DNA of 9,859 nucleotides from Sulfurovum sp. (GCA_003978375.1 QNZW01000155.1:1-9859), one strand, 5' to 3'. Positions 1-6,403 are shown, numbered from the stretch's first letter. A program made the numbers and translations. Notes: generated by a model from the letters alone, not told the origin.

Positions 1-436
1 TGTAGTATTCATAAGGTATGCGCTCTTCAATTTTTTTATTAATTGCTTCATTCATCTCTTTAATTGCAGAAGCCACATATTTAGACACCATACTTCCAAG
101 CATTGGATACATAATATCAACCATCTTATCTTGATTTTTTTTCATCTCTTCTTCAAAATTTTTTGTAATGGTTTCATGTAAAGAATCACGCAACCTTGTT
201 GGGTATTTTTTAGATGATTGTTCTAAGATTGTCGAGATATGTTCAGAAAAAATCTGAATAAGTACCTCTTTGTCTTCAAGAAATTTACGGCTTAAAATAT
301 TGTCAATACTTGGGGTAATACGTTTAACAATTTCATTTTTATCTATGATTATTTGTTTTAAAGCATCTACTTCTTGTTCCAGCTTTTTTAACTCTTTTGC
401 TACCAAATAATCTTTAATCTTTTGAGTAAGTGCCAT
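1..436 (-). CDS. N-terminal part of a coiled-coil OmpA-family-like envelope protein (partial)
   Basis: The minus-strand frame stays open from an ATG at 436 to the window edge, giving 145 codons of an incomplete protein. The start reads MALTQKIKDYLVAKELKKLE. Residues about 10-35 are rich in Lys, Glu and Leu and look like a short coiled coil. Residues about 85-140 (RLRDSLHETI, then YPMLGSMVSKYVASAIKEMN) resemble the segment of proteobacterial OmpA-family proteins that usually reads like DALFPVMGPAIRRAIAAAL. That family carries its OmpA peptidoglycan-binding domain at the C terminus, which here would lie outside the window. No signal peptide or membrane segment is visible in the part seen. The purine-rich run GGGAGGGGAG ends 12 bases before the start, which is rather far; an in-frame ATG at 481 would add 15 residues but has AAGG directly against it. 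The family assignment is from memory of the pattern and is moderate; the coding call is strong. Confidence 0.75.
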   Translation of the reverse strand, partial: MALTQKIKDYLVAKELKKLEQEVDALKQIIIDKNEIVKRITPSIDNILSRKFLEDKEVLIQIFSEHISTILEQSSKKYPTRLRDSLHETITKNFEEEMKKNQDKMVDIMYPMLGSMVSKYVASAIKEMNEAINKKIEERIPYEYY

Positions 437-516
437 TGATTTAATTATCTCCCCTCCCCTATTAAATTTATGTTGTCTCATCCTTGCCCTAAAAGATTAT
501 TTATAAAACATAGTCC

Positions 517-551
517 ATTATATAATTTAATTTATAAAATTTAACTATAAT
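517..551. promoter_or_regulatory. Candidate divergent promoter region (-10 boxes)
   Basis: ATTATATAAT at 517-526 is a palindrome that offers TATAAT on both strands: 521-526 on plus and 517-522 on minus. A second plus-strand TATAAT is at 546-551, about 33 bases before the small membrane peptide gene at 585. The minus-strand box could serve the partial gene starting at 436. No clear -35 boxes were seen. Epsilonproteobacterial sigma-70 promoters often lack them, so this rests on the -10 matches and position alone. Confidence 0.4.
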
Positions 552-584
552 TTGAGTAAAATACCTTAAATATTAAGGAATTTT

Positions 585-707
585 ATGCTAAAAAAATTTA
601 CACCATTTATTATTCTTGCTCTTTTTGCTCTAAGTATGTATTTTATGATACAAGGCATGAATCATGCTGTGAACATCACACAAACGAAAAAAGAAATTAC
701 GAAGTAG
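585..707 (+). CDS. Small 40-residue single-span membrane protein, unknown function
   Basis: The frame starts at ATG 585 and ends at TAG 705-707. An AAGGAA ribosome binding site lies at 575-580, and a TATAAT box sits about 33 bases upstream. The peptide starts MLKKFTPFIILALFALSMYF and ends NITQTKKEITK. A Lys-Lys N terminus, one hydrophobic span at about residues 6-23 and a polar, charged C tail fit a single-pass inner-membrane peptide or an uncleaved signal anchor. No lipobox or signal peptidase I site is obvious. The last 11 bases overlap the 3' end of the convergent pyrF. I do not recognise the family. The good ribosome site, membrane-protein composition and a promoter-like box support a real gene, but length alone cannot rule out chance. 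Confidence 0.6.
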   Translation: MLKKFTPFIILALFALSMYFMIQGMNHAVNITQTKKEITK

Positions 708-1389
708 TGATTGCTTTTAAAATATTTTTAACTTTTTGTTGTGGATATTTGTCCTTATAAATAGGCCTTCCTACAACAGCATAGTTTACTGACTCTTGTT
801 TTGCGAATTCTAGTGTAGCCACACGTTGTTGGTCAGCAGCATCTTCACCAAAAGGACGTATGCCAGGACAAAGTGTCAAAAAATCTTGAGATGTAATCAC
901 TTTAATACCTCTGCTTTCAAAAACCGAACATACTACCCCATCTAAACCATTTTCGTAACTCATCTTTGCAAATTGTTGTGCTTTTACTTCTATACTTTCT
1001 CCATAAACTCTTTGAAAGTTTTTTTCATCAAAAGAAGTAAGTGCAGTCACAGCCAATACCAAAGGACGTTTTTCATAAGATGCCAGCCTTTCCATAACAG
1101 CCTTCATTGCTATGGTACCAGCACTTGCATGGATATTAAACATATCAATATCAAGTTTTGCCATCTCCTCTGCCGCATCTGCCATGGTATTAGGAATATC
1201 ATAAAGTTTTAAATCTAAAAATATTTTAAATTTTGGATTTATTTGTTTTAATGCCTCTATAAAAGATTTACCATCTCTAATATACGTACGAAAACCTACT
1301 TTTACCCATAGATTATAGTCTTGAAGTGATTTGGCAAGTGCCAAATTTTCTTTAGCAGATGACAAATCCAATGCGACACACAATTCCAT
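697..1389 (-). CDS. pyrF: Orotidine 5'-phosphate decarboxylase
   Basis: PyrF catalyses the last step of de novo UMP synthesis, decarboxylating OMP to UMP in the cytoplasm without a cofactor. With the start at 1389 the protein has 230 residues, normal for the bacterial short-chain family. It shows Asp8 in VALDL, Lys30 in WVKVG and the catalytic tetrad partners Asp59, Lys61 and Asp64 in FLDLKLYDIPNT. The late phosphate-binding parts PGIRP (175-179) and VVGRPIY (205-211) are also present. An in-frame ATG at 1404 would add MKVKY. I prefer 1389 because AAGGT at 1397-1401 sits seven bases before it, while the upstream ATG has no clear ribosome site, and family members usually begin M-x-LCVALDL. The gene is divergent from the cyclophilin gene, and its 3' end overlaps a small convergent gene by 11 bases. 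Confidence 0.96.
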   Translation of the reverse strand: MELCVALDLSSAKENLALAKSLQDYNLWVKVGFRTYIRDGKSFIEALKQINPKFKIFLDLKLYDIPNTMADAAEEMAKLDIDMFNIHASAGTIAMKAVMERLASYEKRPLVLAVTALTSFDEKNFQRVYGESIEVKAQQFAKMSYENGLDGVVCSVFESRGIKVITSQDFLTLCPGIRPFGEDAADQQRVATLEFAKQESVNYAVVGRPIYKDKYPQQKVKNILKAITTS

Positions 1390-1396
1390 ATATTTT

Positions 1397-1401
1397 ACCT
1401 T
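1397..1401 (-). promoter_or_regulatory. Ribosome binding site that decides the pyrF start
   Basis: On the minus strand this reads AAGGT, seven bases before ATG 1389. It lies inside the codons that a start at 1404 would translate. No purine-rich site precedes 1404 (TTACTTAATAAA), so the downstream start is favoured. Confidence 0.6.
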
Positions 1402-1451
1402 CATTTTATTAAGTAACGTCTAATGCACAACTTTTTTTATAGTTATCATGG

Positions 1452-1463
1452 TATGATTATACT
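1452..1463 (+). promoter_or_regulatory. Candidate -10 region for the cyclophilin gene
   Basis: TATGAT (1452-1457) and TATACT (1458-1463) lie back to back, 30-40 bases before ATG 1493, after a T-rich run at about 1431-1439. This is the only promoter-like sequence in the 103-base gap on the plus strand. The -35 box is not recognisable. Confidence 0.4.
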
Positions 1464-1492
1464 CTAAATTAACTACAAAAGGACTAAACATT

Positions 1493-2020
1493 ATGTTTGG
1501 AAAACAATCAAAAAGATACGATATCCCTCAAGATATCATGGAAACTTACCAATATGCTAAATTCAATACAAATAAAGGGGCAATTTGGGTCAAACTTTAT
1601 CCTAACGATGCACCAAATACTGTTGCAAATTTTGCACATTTGGCCAATGAAAATTTTTATAATAATCTAAAGTTTCACAGAGTTATTCCTGGTTTTATGG
1701 CACAAGGAGGTTGTCCTCACTCTAGACCTGGAGGAAATCCAGCTATGGCTGGTACAGGTGGTCCTGATTGGGCGATTGATTGTGAAACAGATACAAGTAC
1801 ACAAGCACACAGAAGAGGCACTCTCTCTATGGCTCATGCCGGACCAAATACAGGGGGGAGTCAATTTTTTATTACATTTGTACCGACACCTCATTTAGAT
1901 GGTGTGCATACAGTCTTTGGTGCCATTGAAGAAGATAATACAGACTCTTTTATGGTACTTGATAACATTGAACAAAATGATACAATAGAGTCTATTGAAA
2001 TTCTTGCTTCAAAAGCATAA
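1493..2020 (+). CDS. ppi: Cyclophilin-type peptidyl-prolyl cis-trans isomerase, cytoplasmic
   Basis: Cyclophilins speed cis-trans isomerisation of Xaa-Pro bonds and help protein folding. The 175-residue protein is nearly all one cyclophilin domain. Visible motifs are FHRVIPGFMAQGG (61-73, with the catalytic Arg63 and Gln71), MAHAGPNTGGSQFFITF (113-129) and HLDGVHTVFG (134-143). His134 stands where eukaryotic cyclophilin A has the Trp that contacts cyclosporin, a common bacterial state. There is no signal peptide, so it should act in the cytoplasm. AAAAGGA at 1477-1483 precedes the ATG by nine bases. It is transcribed divergently from pyrF. The next gene, nadE, follows after 105 bases and appears to have its own promoter, with no clear terminator between them. 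Confidence 0.95.
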   Translation: MFGKQSKRYDIPQDIMETYQYAKFNTNKGAIWVKLYPNDAPNTVANFAHLANENFYNNLKFHRVIPGFMAQGGCPHSRPGGNPAMAGTGGPDWAIDCETDTSTQAHRRGTLSMAHAGPNTGGSQFFITFVPTPHLDGVHTVFGAIEEDNTDSFMVLDNIEQNDTIESIEILASKA

Positions 2021-2066
2021 TTGATATTTAATGCGCTTATCTTACATCTAAATACAGAAAAATTTT

Positions 2067-2075
2067 TGGTATCAT
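2067..2075 (+). promoter_or_regulatory. Candidate extended -10 promoter for nadE
   Basis: TGGTATCAT reads as TGn plus a TATCAT -10 box. Transcription would begin near 2082, just before the hairpin at 2090-2111 and about 44 bases before the nadE start. No strong -35 box was seen. Confidence 0.4.
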
Positions 2076-2089
2076 ACTACTTTATGAAC

Positions 2090-2111
2090 GTTGGGCAAAA
2101 GGGAGCCCAAC
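2090..2111 (+). promoter_or_regulatory. Hairpin in the nadE leader, next to the ribosome binding site
   Basis: GTTGGGC (2090-2096) and GCCCAAC (2105-2111) form a perfect 7-base-pair stem around the loop AAAAGGGA. The stem ends two bases before the AAAAGGA site at 2114-2120. The loop itself contains a Shine-Dalgarno-like AAGGGA. There is no T-run after it, so it is not a standard terminator. It may protect the 5' end of the mRNA or affect ribosome access. The structure is seen; the role is inferred. Confidence 0.6.
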
Positions 2112-2125
2112 CTAAAAGGAATTTT

Positions 2126-4021
2126 ATGTTTGGATATTACCGTGTCGCTGCCGCAGTCAATAAAACATCTGTAGCAAACCCTGCTAAAAATGCTAAAGAG
2201 ATACTCACACTCATCACAGAGGCATCTCAAAAAAATGTTTCTGTTGTTGTGTTTCCAGAACTTACTTTTACAGGCTATACGGCTTCAGATCTTCTTCTTA
2301 ACCAAACACTCATCGCTTCACAAAATGATGCTTTAGCCTCTATTTTAGAGGAGACAAAACACCTGCATACCATCTCTATCTTAGGGATTGCACTTTTTGA
2401 AGCAGATAGACTTTATAACTGTGCTGTGGTCATACAAAATGGAAAAATACTAGGCGTTATACCTAAATCTTATCTTCCTAATAAAAAAGAGTTTTATGAA
2501 AAAAGACAATTTATTTCAGGGCGTGATATCACAAGAAGTAGTGTAAACTTATTAGAAGAAGAAGTACCATTTGGAGTTGACCTACTCTTTACAGATCAAA
2601 AAGATATGACGTTTGGGGTAGAGATATGCGAAGATCTTTGGGCTGTAACACCTCCTTCAAACCATATGGCTAGTAATGGTGCAAACTTACTTTTCAACCT
2701 AAGTGCAAGCAATGAACTCATAGGGAAACATGCATATCGAGAAGAACTTGTGCGTACGCAAAGTGCCAGATGCATGGCTACCTATGTTTATAGTTCTGCT
2801 GGAGTAGGTGAAAGTACAACAGATACCGTCTTTGGAGGAGATGCCCTTATTTGTGAATATGGATCAACCCTTGTGCAAAATGAGCGTTTTAGTTTAGAAA
2901 ATAGTCTGATTAGCGCAGATGTTGATTTAGAACGCCTCAAATGGTTAAGGATTAACGAATCAAGTTATGGTGATACCAGACGTAAAAAAACACGACTCAT
3001 TCAGGTAAATACTTTAGCAAAAATAAACAACATTGAACGTCTCATTGACCCTACACCTTTTGTGCCCTCACGCCACACAGATAAAAAACATAGATGCCAA
3101 GAAATCATCCAAATTCAATCCCATGCACTCATCAAACGTATGAACTATGCACATATCCAAAAAGCAATTATTGGTATCAGCGGGGGACTTGACTCTACAC
3201 TTGCACTCCTCTCCACACATAAAGCCTTTGAGATGATGGACTGGGATATTAAAAATATTATAGCCATTACTATGCCTGGATTTGGAACCACAAGTCGTAC
3301 CAAAAACAATGCCATAAAACTTTGTGAAACTTTGGGTGTTACACTCAAAGAAATAAATATCACGGATATCTCTCTCAAAGAATTTGAAGCAATAGATCAC
3401 AACAAAGAGGAACACTCCATTACCTATGAAAACGTACAAGCACGTGTACGAACCAGCATACTTATGAATATGGCAAATAAGTTGGGTGGGCTTGTCATAG
3501 GTACAGGCGACTTAAGTGAAATAGCCCTTGGATGGAGTACGTATAATGGTGATCATATGAGCATGTATGCACTCAATGCTGGTATACCAAAAACACTGAT
3601 AAAATATGTCATTGAATCATATAAAGAAAATAAAAAAATAGCCCCTATTATAGAAGATATACTTAATACCCCCATAAGCCCAGAACTTTTACCTCATAAA
3701 AATGACACCATTATGCAAGAGACAGAAAATATTATAGGACCTTATGAACTTCATGATTTCTTTTTATACCATTTTATAAAATATGGTGCAAAACCAAAGA
3801 AAATTTTACACTTAGCTACCATGGCATTTGATACACAATATGATGAACAAACTATTCATAAATGGCTAAAACTCTTTTTAAAACGTTTTTTTACCCAACA
3901 ATTCAAACGTTCATGTATGCCTGATGGACCCAAAGTAGGTACTATTTCTCTAAGCCCAAGAGCGGACTGGAAGATGCCCAGTGATGCAGATTTTGATGCA
4001 TGGTTAAACCAATTGGAATGA
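2126..4021 (+). CDS. nadE: Glutamine-dependent NAD+ synthetase (two-domain)
   Basis: This enzyme makes NAD+ from nicotinic acid adenine dinucleotide, ATP and glutamine, the last step of NAD synthesis. At 631 residues it has the long two-domain form. The N-terminal nitrilase-type glutaminase domain (about 1-275) shows the triad Glu45 (FPELTFTG), Lys114 (IPKSYLP) and Cys168 (VEICEDLW), which releases ammonia. The C-terminal synthetase domain (about 325-600) has the ATP pyrophosphatase loop SGGLDS (352-357) and the family block IGTGDLSEIALGWSTYNGD (458-476), followed by NAGIPKTLIKYVI. This layout matches the Mycobacterium tuberculosis NadE type. The frame is open back to a TTG at 2021, but ATG 2126 has AAAAGGA at 2114-2120 and begins the conserved YYRVAAA strand, so I start there. 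The protein looks intact. Confidence 0.96.
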   Translation: MFGYYRVAAAVNKTSVANPAKNAKEILTLITEASQKNVSVVVFPELTFTGYTASDLLLNQTLIASQNDALASILEETKHLHTISILGIALFEADRLYNCAVVIQNGKILGVIPKSYLPNKKEFYEKRQFISGRDITRSSVNLLEEEVPFGVDLLFTDQKDMTFGVEICEDLWAVTPPSNHMASNGANLLFNLSASNELIGKHAYREELVRTQSARCMATYVYSSAGVGESTTDTVFGGDALICEYGSTLVQNERFSLENSLISADVDLERLKWLRINESSYGDTRRKKTRLIQVNTLAKINNIERLIDPTPFVPSRHTDKKHRCQEIIQIQSHALIKRMNYAHIQKAIIGISGGLDSTLALLSTHKAFEMMDWDIKNIIAITMPGFGTTSRTKNNAIKLCETLGVTLKEINITDISLKEFEAIDHNKEEHSITYENVQARVRTSILMNMANKLGGLVIGTGDLSEIALGWSTYNGDHMSMYALNAGIPKTLIKYVIESYKENKKIAPIIEDILNTPISPELLPHKNDTIMQETENIIGPYELHDFFLYHFIKYGAKPKKILHLATMAFDTQYDEQTIHKWLKLFLKRFFTQQFKRSCMPDGPKVGTISLSPRADWKMPSDADFDAWLNQLE

Positions 4022-4087
4022 AAAAAATTAAAGTGTGTATATTTGTATAACAAAAAAAAATTTATGCTCTATTTTTATAAAAATATC

Positions 4088-4116
4088 TTGACTTTTATGC
4101 TAAAAACTTGTAATAT
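4088..4116 (+). promoter_or_regulatory. Near-consensus sigma-70 promoter for the outer-membrane protein gene
   Basis: TTGACT (4088-4093) and TAATAT (4111-4116) are separated by 17 bases. Transcription should start near 4123, giving a leader of about 47 bases to ATG 4170. A 16-base AT palindrome, TATTTTTATAAAAATA (4070-4085), lies right upstream and could act as an UP-type element. Such a strong promoter fits an abundant envelope protein. Confidence 0.7.
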
Positions 4117-4169
4117 TCCGATGTTACTCATTTAAAAGAAAAGTTAACACAAAAATAAAGGAATATAAT

Positions 4170-4778
4170 ATGAAAATTAAATTATCACTTACAGCACTAC
4201 TTTTGAGCTCTACATTTGCACTTGCAGGAGGGGATATTTCACCTGTTGAACCAGTAGTAGAAGTACCATCAGTTGTTACTCCTAATCTTTCAAAAGGTTT
4301 TTATGCAGGTCTTGGATACTCTTGTCTACAAGGTATGTATGATACACCAGATTCAGAATTTAAAGCAATGTCAGGTATCAGTGTAAACTTAGGATATGAT
4401 ATCAATAAATATTTTGCAGTTGAAGCAAGATATTCTACTTCATTGGGTGATGTAAACTACAAAACTTGGAATGTTGATAAAGATATCAAAGATAGCAGTA
4501 TTTCAAATATTGGTGTTTATCTTAAACCACAATTTAGCGTTGCTGGATTTGGTATGTATGGTTTAGTTGGATATGGACAAACAACTATGGATGATGGTAA
4601 AACTTCAGCAAAAGAAACTGGTATCCAATACGGTATTGGTACAGATTTCACAGTAATGAATGTTGATATGTTCGTAGATTACAGAAGACTTTATGATGCA
4701 GAAGACTTTGATGGAACTGCAAAAGGTCAAGATGTTGCTGTAAACTCATTTACACTAGGTGTAAATTACAAATTCTAG
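4170..4778 (+). CDS. Small outer-membrane beta-barrel protein
   Basis: The 202-residue protein begins with a signal peptide (MKIKLSLTALLLSSTFALA, cleavage expected after residue 19). A short Pro/Val-rich linker follows (about 20-38), then a domain of alternating aromatic and glycine-rich strands such as GFYAGLGY, YFAVEARYS, VDMFVDYRR and FTLGVNYKF. It ends in Phe, the usual C-terminal residue of barrels inserted by the BAM complex. Length and pattern fit the OmpA/OmpW-like eight-stranded class; no peptidoglycan-binding domain is attached. AAAGGA (4157-4162) precedes the ATG by seven bases. It stands alone, with its own strong promoter and a hairpin just after it. The single Cys52 after the first strand is unpaired. 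Substrate or ligand cannot be told from the sequence. Confidence 0.85.
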   Translation: MKIKLSLTALLLSSTFALAGGDISPVEPVVEVPSVVTPNLSKGFYAGLGYSCLQGMYDTPDSEFKAMSGISVNLGYDINKYFAVEARYSTSLGDVNYKTWNVDKDIKDSSISNIGVYLKPQFSVAGFGMYGLVGYGQTTMDDGKTSAKETGIQYGIGTDFTVMNVDMFVDYRRLYDAEDFDGTAKGQDVAVNSFTLGVNYKF

Positions 4779-4799
4779 ACATATTTTTTAACCATTATT

Positions 4800-4829
4800 T
4801 GCATTTTCACTTTTTTAGGTGAAAATGCA
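4800..4829 (+). terminator. Perfect 11-base-pair hairpin after the outer-membrane protein gene
   Basis: TGCATTTTCAC (4800-4810) pairs fully with GTGAAAATGCA (4819-4829) around the loop TTTTTTAG. It starts 21 bases after the stop codon. The downstream tract (CCTTCTTTCCT) is pyrimidine-rich rather than a pure T-run. A rho-independent terminator or 3'-end stabilising structure is the likely role. Confidence 0.7.
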
Positions 4830-4933
4830 CCTTCTTTCCTAAATTTATTTAACATTTTATATTTTTTGATGAACTACATAATGAAGCTTATAGGGTATAA
4901 GATAGAGATATAATATTTATATATCATATATAC

Positions 4934-4963
4934 CAATATTCATTACAACAATGAATAATATTG
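4934..4963. repeat. Interrupted inverted repeat
   Basis: CAATATTCATT (4934-4944) and AATG-AAT-AATATTG (4950-4963) are complementary around the loop ACAAC, apart from three extra bases (AAT) on the right arm. Outer arms CAATATT / AATATTG are perfect, as are inner CATT / AATG. It is AT-rich and has no T-run, so an operator or a processing site is as likely as a terminator. Confidence 0.5.
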
Positions 4964-5028
4964 TATGCTATATACTAATAATTTTAGATGCTTTTCCCCA
5001 TTATATCCCTCGACTATTTTGACATATA

Positions 5029-5058
5029 TACCCATCTTTTATTTATTAGTGATATAGC
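5029..5058 (+). promoter_or_regulatory. Promoter match far upstream of the Crp/Fnr gene
   Basis: TTGACA (5029-5034), an 18-base spacer and TATAGC (5053-5058), preceded by TG at 5050-5051, match a sigma-70 promoter with an extended -10. Transcription would start near 5065. That gives about a 250-base leader before the regulator gene, or a separate small RNA. AT-rich DNA yields false matches, but the exact -35 makes this one better than most. Confidence 0.45.
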
Positions 5059-5104
5059 ATAGAATGAGATTTTTCCATAAATTTTACTTTTTGTCATTAA
5101 CAAA

Positions 5105-5119
5105 TGATAATAATCTTGA
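5105..5119. promoter_or_regulatory. Fur-box-like site (weak)
   Basis: TGATAATAATCTTGA compares with the 7-1-7 Fur pattern TGATAAT-n-ATTATCA. The left half is perfect; the right half matches four of seven. It overlaps TTGATA (5116-5121), a possible -35 for TAAAAT at 5141-5146, though with a long 19-base spacer. In AT-rich DNA this may be chance. Confidence 0.25.
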
Positions 5120-5312
5120 TAAAATGATATATTTTTCTCTTAAAATAGTTACAAAATGATAGAATAGATATTGAAATTAAAAAAATATTTCTAAAAAAGA
5201 TTCACAAACAATCTAGTTTTCATTTTTAGATGTTAAAATAAGTATTATAAAGGCGTTTTTATTAGTTTGGAGGGTTCAAAGATAAAGTTTGTAATCATAT
5301 AAAAGGGAAATT

Positions 5313-5903
5313 ATGAAAACATTAAAAGAAATTATCAGTCAATTTGTATCAATCAATGAAACTGAATGGAAACTAGCAACTAAAATATTAAAAATACGAT
5401 ATTATAAAAAAGGTGATATTATCTGCTATCAAGATGATATTTGGACTGATTTTATATTTATCAATTCTGGTCTTATTCGATCATACATTATCAATGATGA
5501 AGGAAAAGATTTTACAAGACAATTTTATTTTAATACTCCAGAATCAAATATTATCAATTTATTTGTTACTGATTTAACAAGTCTAGTAACAGAAGTTCCT
5601 TCTTGTCGAGGATTTGAAGTTTTAATCGATAGTGAAGTAACTGTCTATTCAAAAGAGGATTTAGCATATCTTACTAAATTGTCTAAAAAATATCTTCAAC
5701 TTGTAAAAACGTTCATGGAATTAGCCTATTTAAACACTGACAACGATTATCACAATTTGCTCACGAGAAATAATAAAGATCGTTATATGCATCTTCAAAA
5801 AACAATGCCATCACTCTTAGAGAAAGTACCACAATACCATATTGCTACGTATCTAGGTATGACTCCTGTTTCTCTCTCAAGAATTAAACAAAAATTAAAA
5901 TAG
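5313..5903 (+). CDS. Crp/Fnr-family transcriptional regulator
   Basis: The 196-residue protein has the layout of this family: a cyclic-nucleotide-type beta-roll (about 15-115, with YYKKGDIICYQDD and FIFINSGLIRSYI), a long dimer helix (about 117-142) and a compact DNA-binding end (about 155-196) with the helix-turn-helix VPQYHIATYLGMTPVSLSRI. The RYMHLQKTMPSLLEKVPQYHIA block and short C terminus are the type most common in Bacteroidetes. No Fnr-type cysteine cluster is seen (only Cys39 and Cys98), and the cAMP-contact motif of true Crp is absent, so the effector is unknown. AAAAGGGA just before the ATG is the ribosome site. The gene sits behind a long regulatory gap and just upstream of a cytochrome gene, which it may control; that link is inferred from position only. 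Transfer from Bacteroidetes is possible. Confidence 0.88.
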   Translation: MKTLKEIISQFVSINETEWKLATKILKIRYYKKGDIICYQDDIWTDFIFINSGLIRSYIINDEGKDFTRQFYFNTPESNIINLFVTDLTSLVTEVPSCRGFEVLIDSEVTVYSKEDLAYLTKLSKKYLQLVKTFMELAYLNTDNDYHNLLTRNNKDRYMHLQKTMPSLLEKVPQYHIATYLGMTPVSLSRIKQKLK

Positions 5904-5967
5904 ATATATTTTGTTGCATCATTTAGGTTAAAAATATTTGCTTACACTTAGCTAACACTAATCATCT

Positions 5968-5973
5968 TATAAT
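5968..5973 (+). promoter_or_regulatory. -10 box for the cytochrome lipoprotein gene
   Basis: A consensus TATAAT lies 28 bases before ATG 6002, so the leader would be about 20 bases. Upstream, TTACACTTA and TAACACTAA (5942-5950 and 5953-5961) form an imperfect direct repeat where an activator such as the neighbouring Crp/Fnr protein could bind. No clear -35 is present, which fits an activator-dependent promoter. Confidence 0.5.
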
Positions 5974-6001
5974 TTCAGAATAATACTAGGAAAGGTTAAA
6001 T

Positions 6002-6403
6002 ATGATTAAAATAAAAAATATCTATCTTGTTGCTTTTATCGCCAGTAGTTTGCTTGTAGGCTGTGGAGATGATGATAATGATTATGAAAATGAAACGATT
6101 GATAACAATAGTACAACAGGTGTGACCGAAGGTGTTGCTACGTTTAGTACAAATGTAATGCCTATTTTAAAAGAAAAATGTCAACGTTGCCATGGTTCAA
6201 ATGGTCGTTTTACCATTACAACCACCGATGCAACCTATGCAAATGTAAAGGCATTTAAATCTTCTATGACTGAAGCAGGACAATATCTTCTTGATAAAGG
6301 GAGTAATACCATTGGACATGGTGGAGGCAGAATCATTTCAACATCATCTGCACAATATCAAACCATTCAATCATGGATAAACGAAGGTGCAAAAAAAGAC
6401 TAA
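6002..6403 (+). CDS. Single-haem c-type cytochrome lipoprotein
   Basis: The 133-residue protein starts with a lipoprotein signal peptide ending in the lipobox LVGC (18-21), so Cys21 should be lipidated. A low-complexity acidic and Asn/Thr-rich linker (22-45) follows. Then comes a small haem domain: FSTNVMPILKEKCQRCHG (48-65) holds the CxxCH site Cys60, Cys63, His64. GHGGGRI (105-111) may supply a distal ligand, and the end YQTIQSWINEGA is typical of small cytochrome domains of the Planctomycete-cytochrome type (PF07635-like). The expected location is the periplasmic face of a membrane, with a role in electron transfer; the partner is not evident. AAAGG (5991-5995) is the ribosome site. It lies between a Crp/Fnr gene and a two-component operon, all on the same strand but with separate promoter-like boxes. 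Confidence 0.85.
   Translation: MIKIKNIYLVAFIASSLLVGCGDDDNDYENETIDNNSTTGVTEGVATFSTNVMPILKEKCQRCHGSNGRFTITTTDATYANVKAFKSSMTEAGQYLLDKGSNTIGHGGGRIISTSSAQYQTIQSWINEGAKKD

Larger units (their letters stand above)
4779..5312. other. 534-base AT-rich intergenic region with no visible gene
   Basis: No credible protein-coding frame or tRNA was seen on either strand. The region holds the terminator hairpin (4800-4829), a copy of GTATAAGAT (4895-4903), an interrupted inverted repeat (4934-4963), a promoter match (5029-5058), a Fur-box-like site (5105-5119) and three copies of AAATGATA (5102, 5122, 5154). A weak AT stem with a bulge lies at about 5195-5220 (AGATT / AATCT). TGTTAAAAT at 5231-5239 is a possible extended -10 for a shorter leader of the regulator gene. 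The gap could hide a small RNA or a long regulated leader. Confidence 0.6.

Noticed and set aside
973..1212. Plus-strand open frame inside pyrF
   Set aside because: It lies wholly antisense to a well-conserved gene, and its Cys/His/Phe-rich translation resembles no protein.
2021..2125. N-terminal extension of NadE from TTG 2021
   Set aside because: It has no ribosome site, runs through the promoter-like box and hairpin, and adds residues not typical of the family; ATG 2126 has a strong AAAAGGA site.
3068..3439. Two minus-strand open frames inside nadE
   Set aside because: They are antisense shadows of the conserved synthetase domain, without ribosome sites or family features.
4070..4085. 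AT palindrome TATTTTTATAAAAATA as a nadE terminator
   Set aside because: It has no GC pairs and would form a very weak hairpin; an upstream promoter element is as likely.
5195..5220. AT-rich stem as a terminator for a small RNA
   Set aside because: The stem is short, bulged and has few GC pairs, so it is too weak to claim as a terminator.
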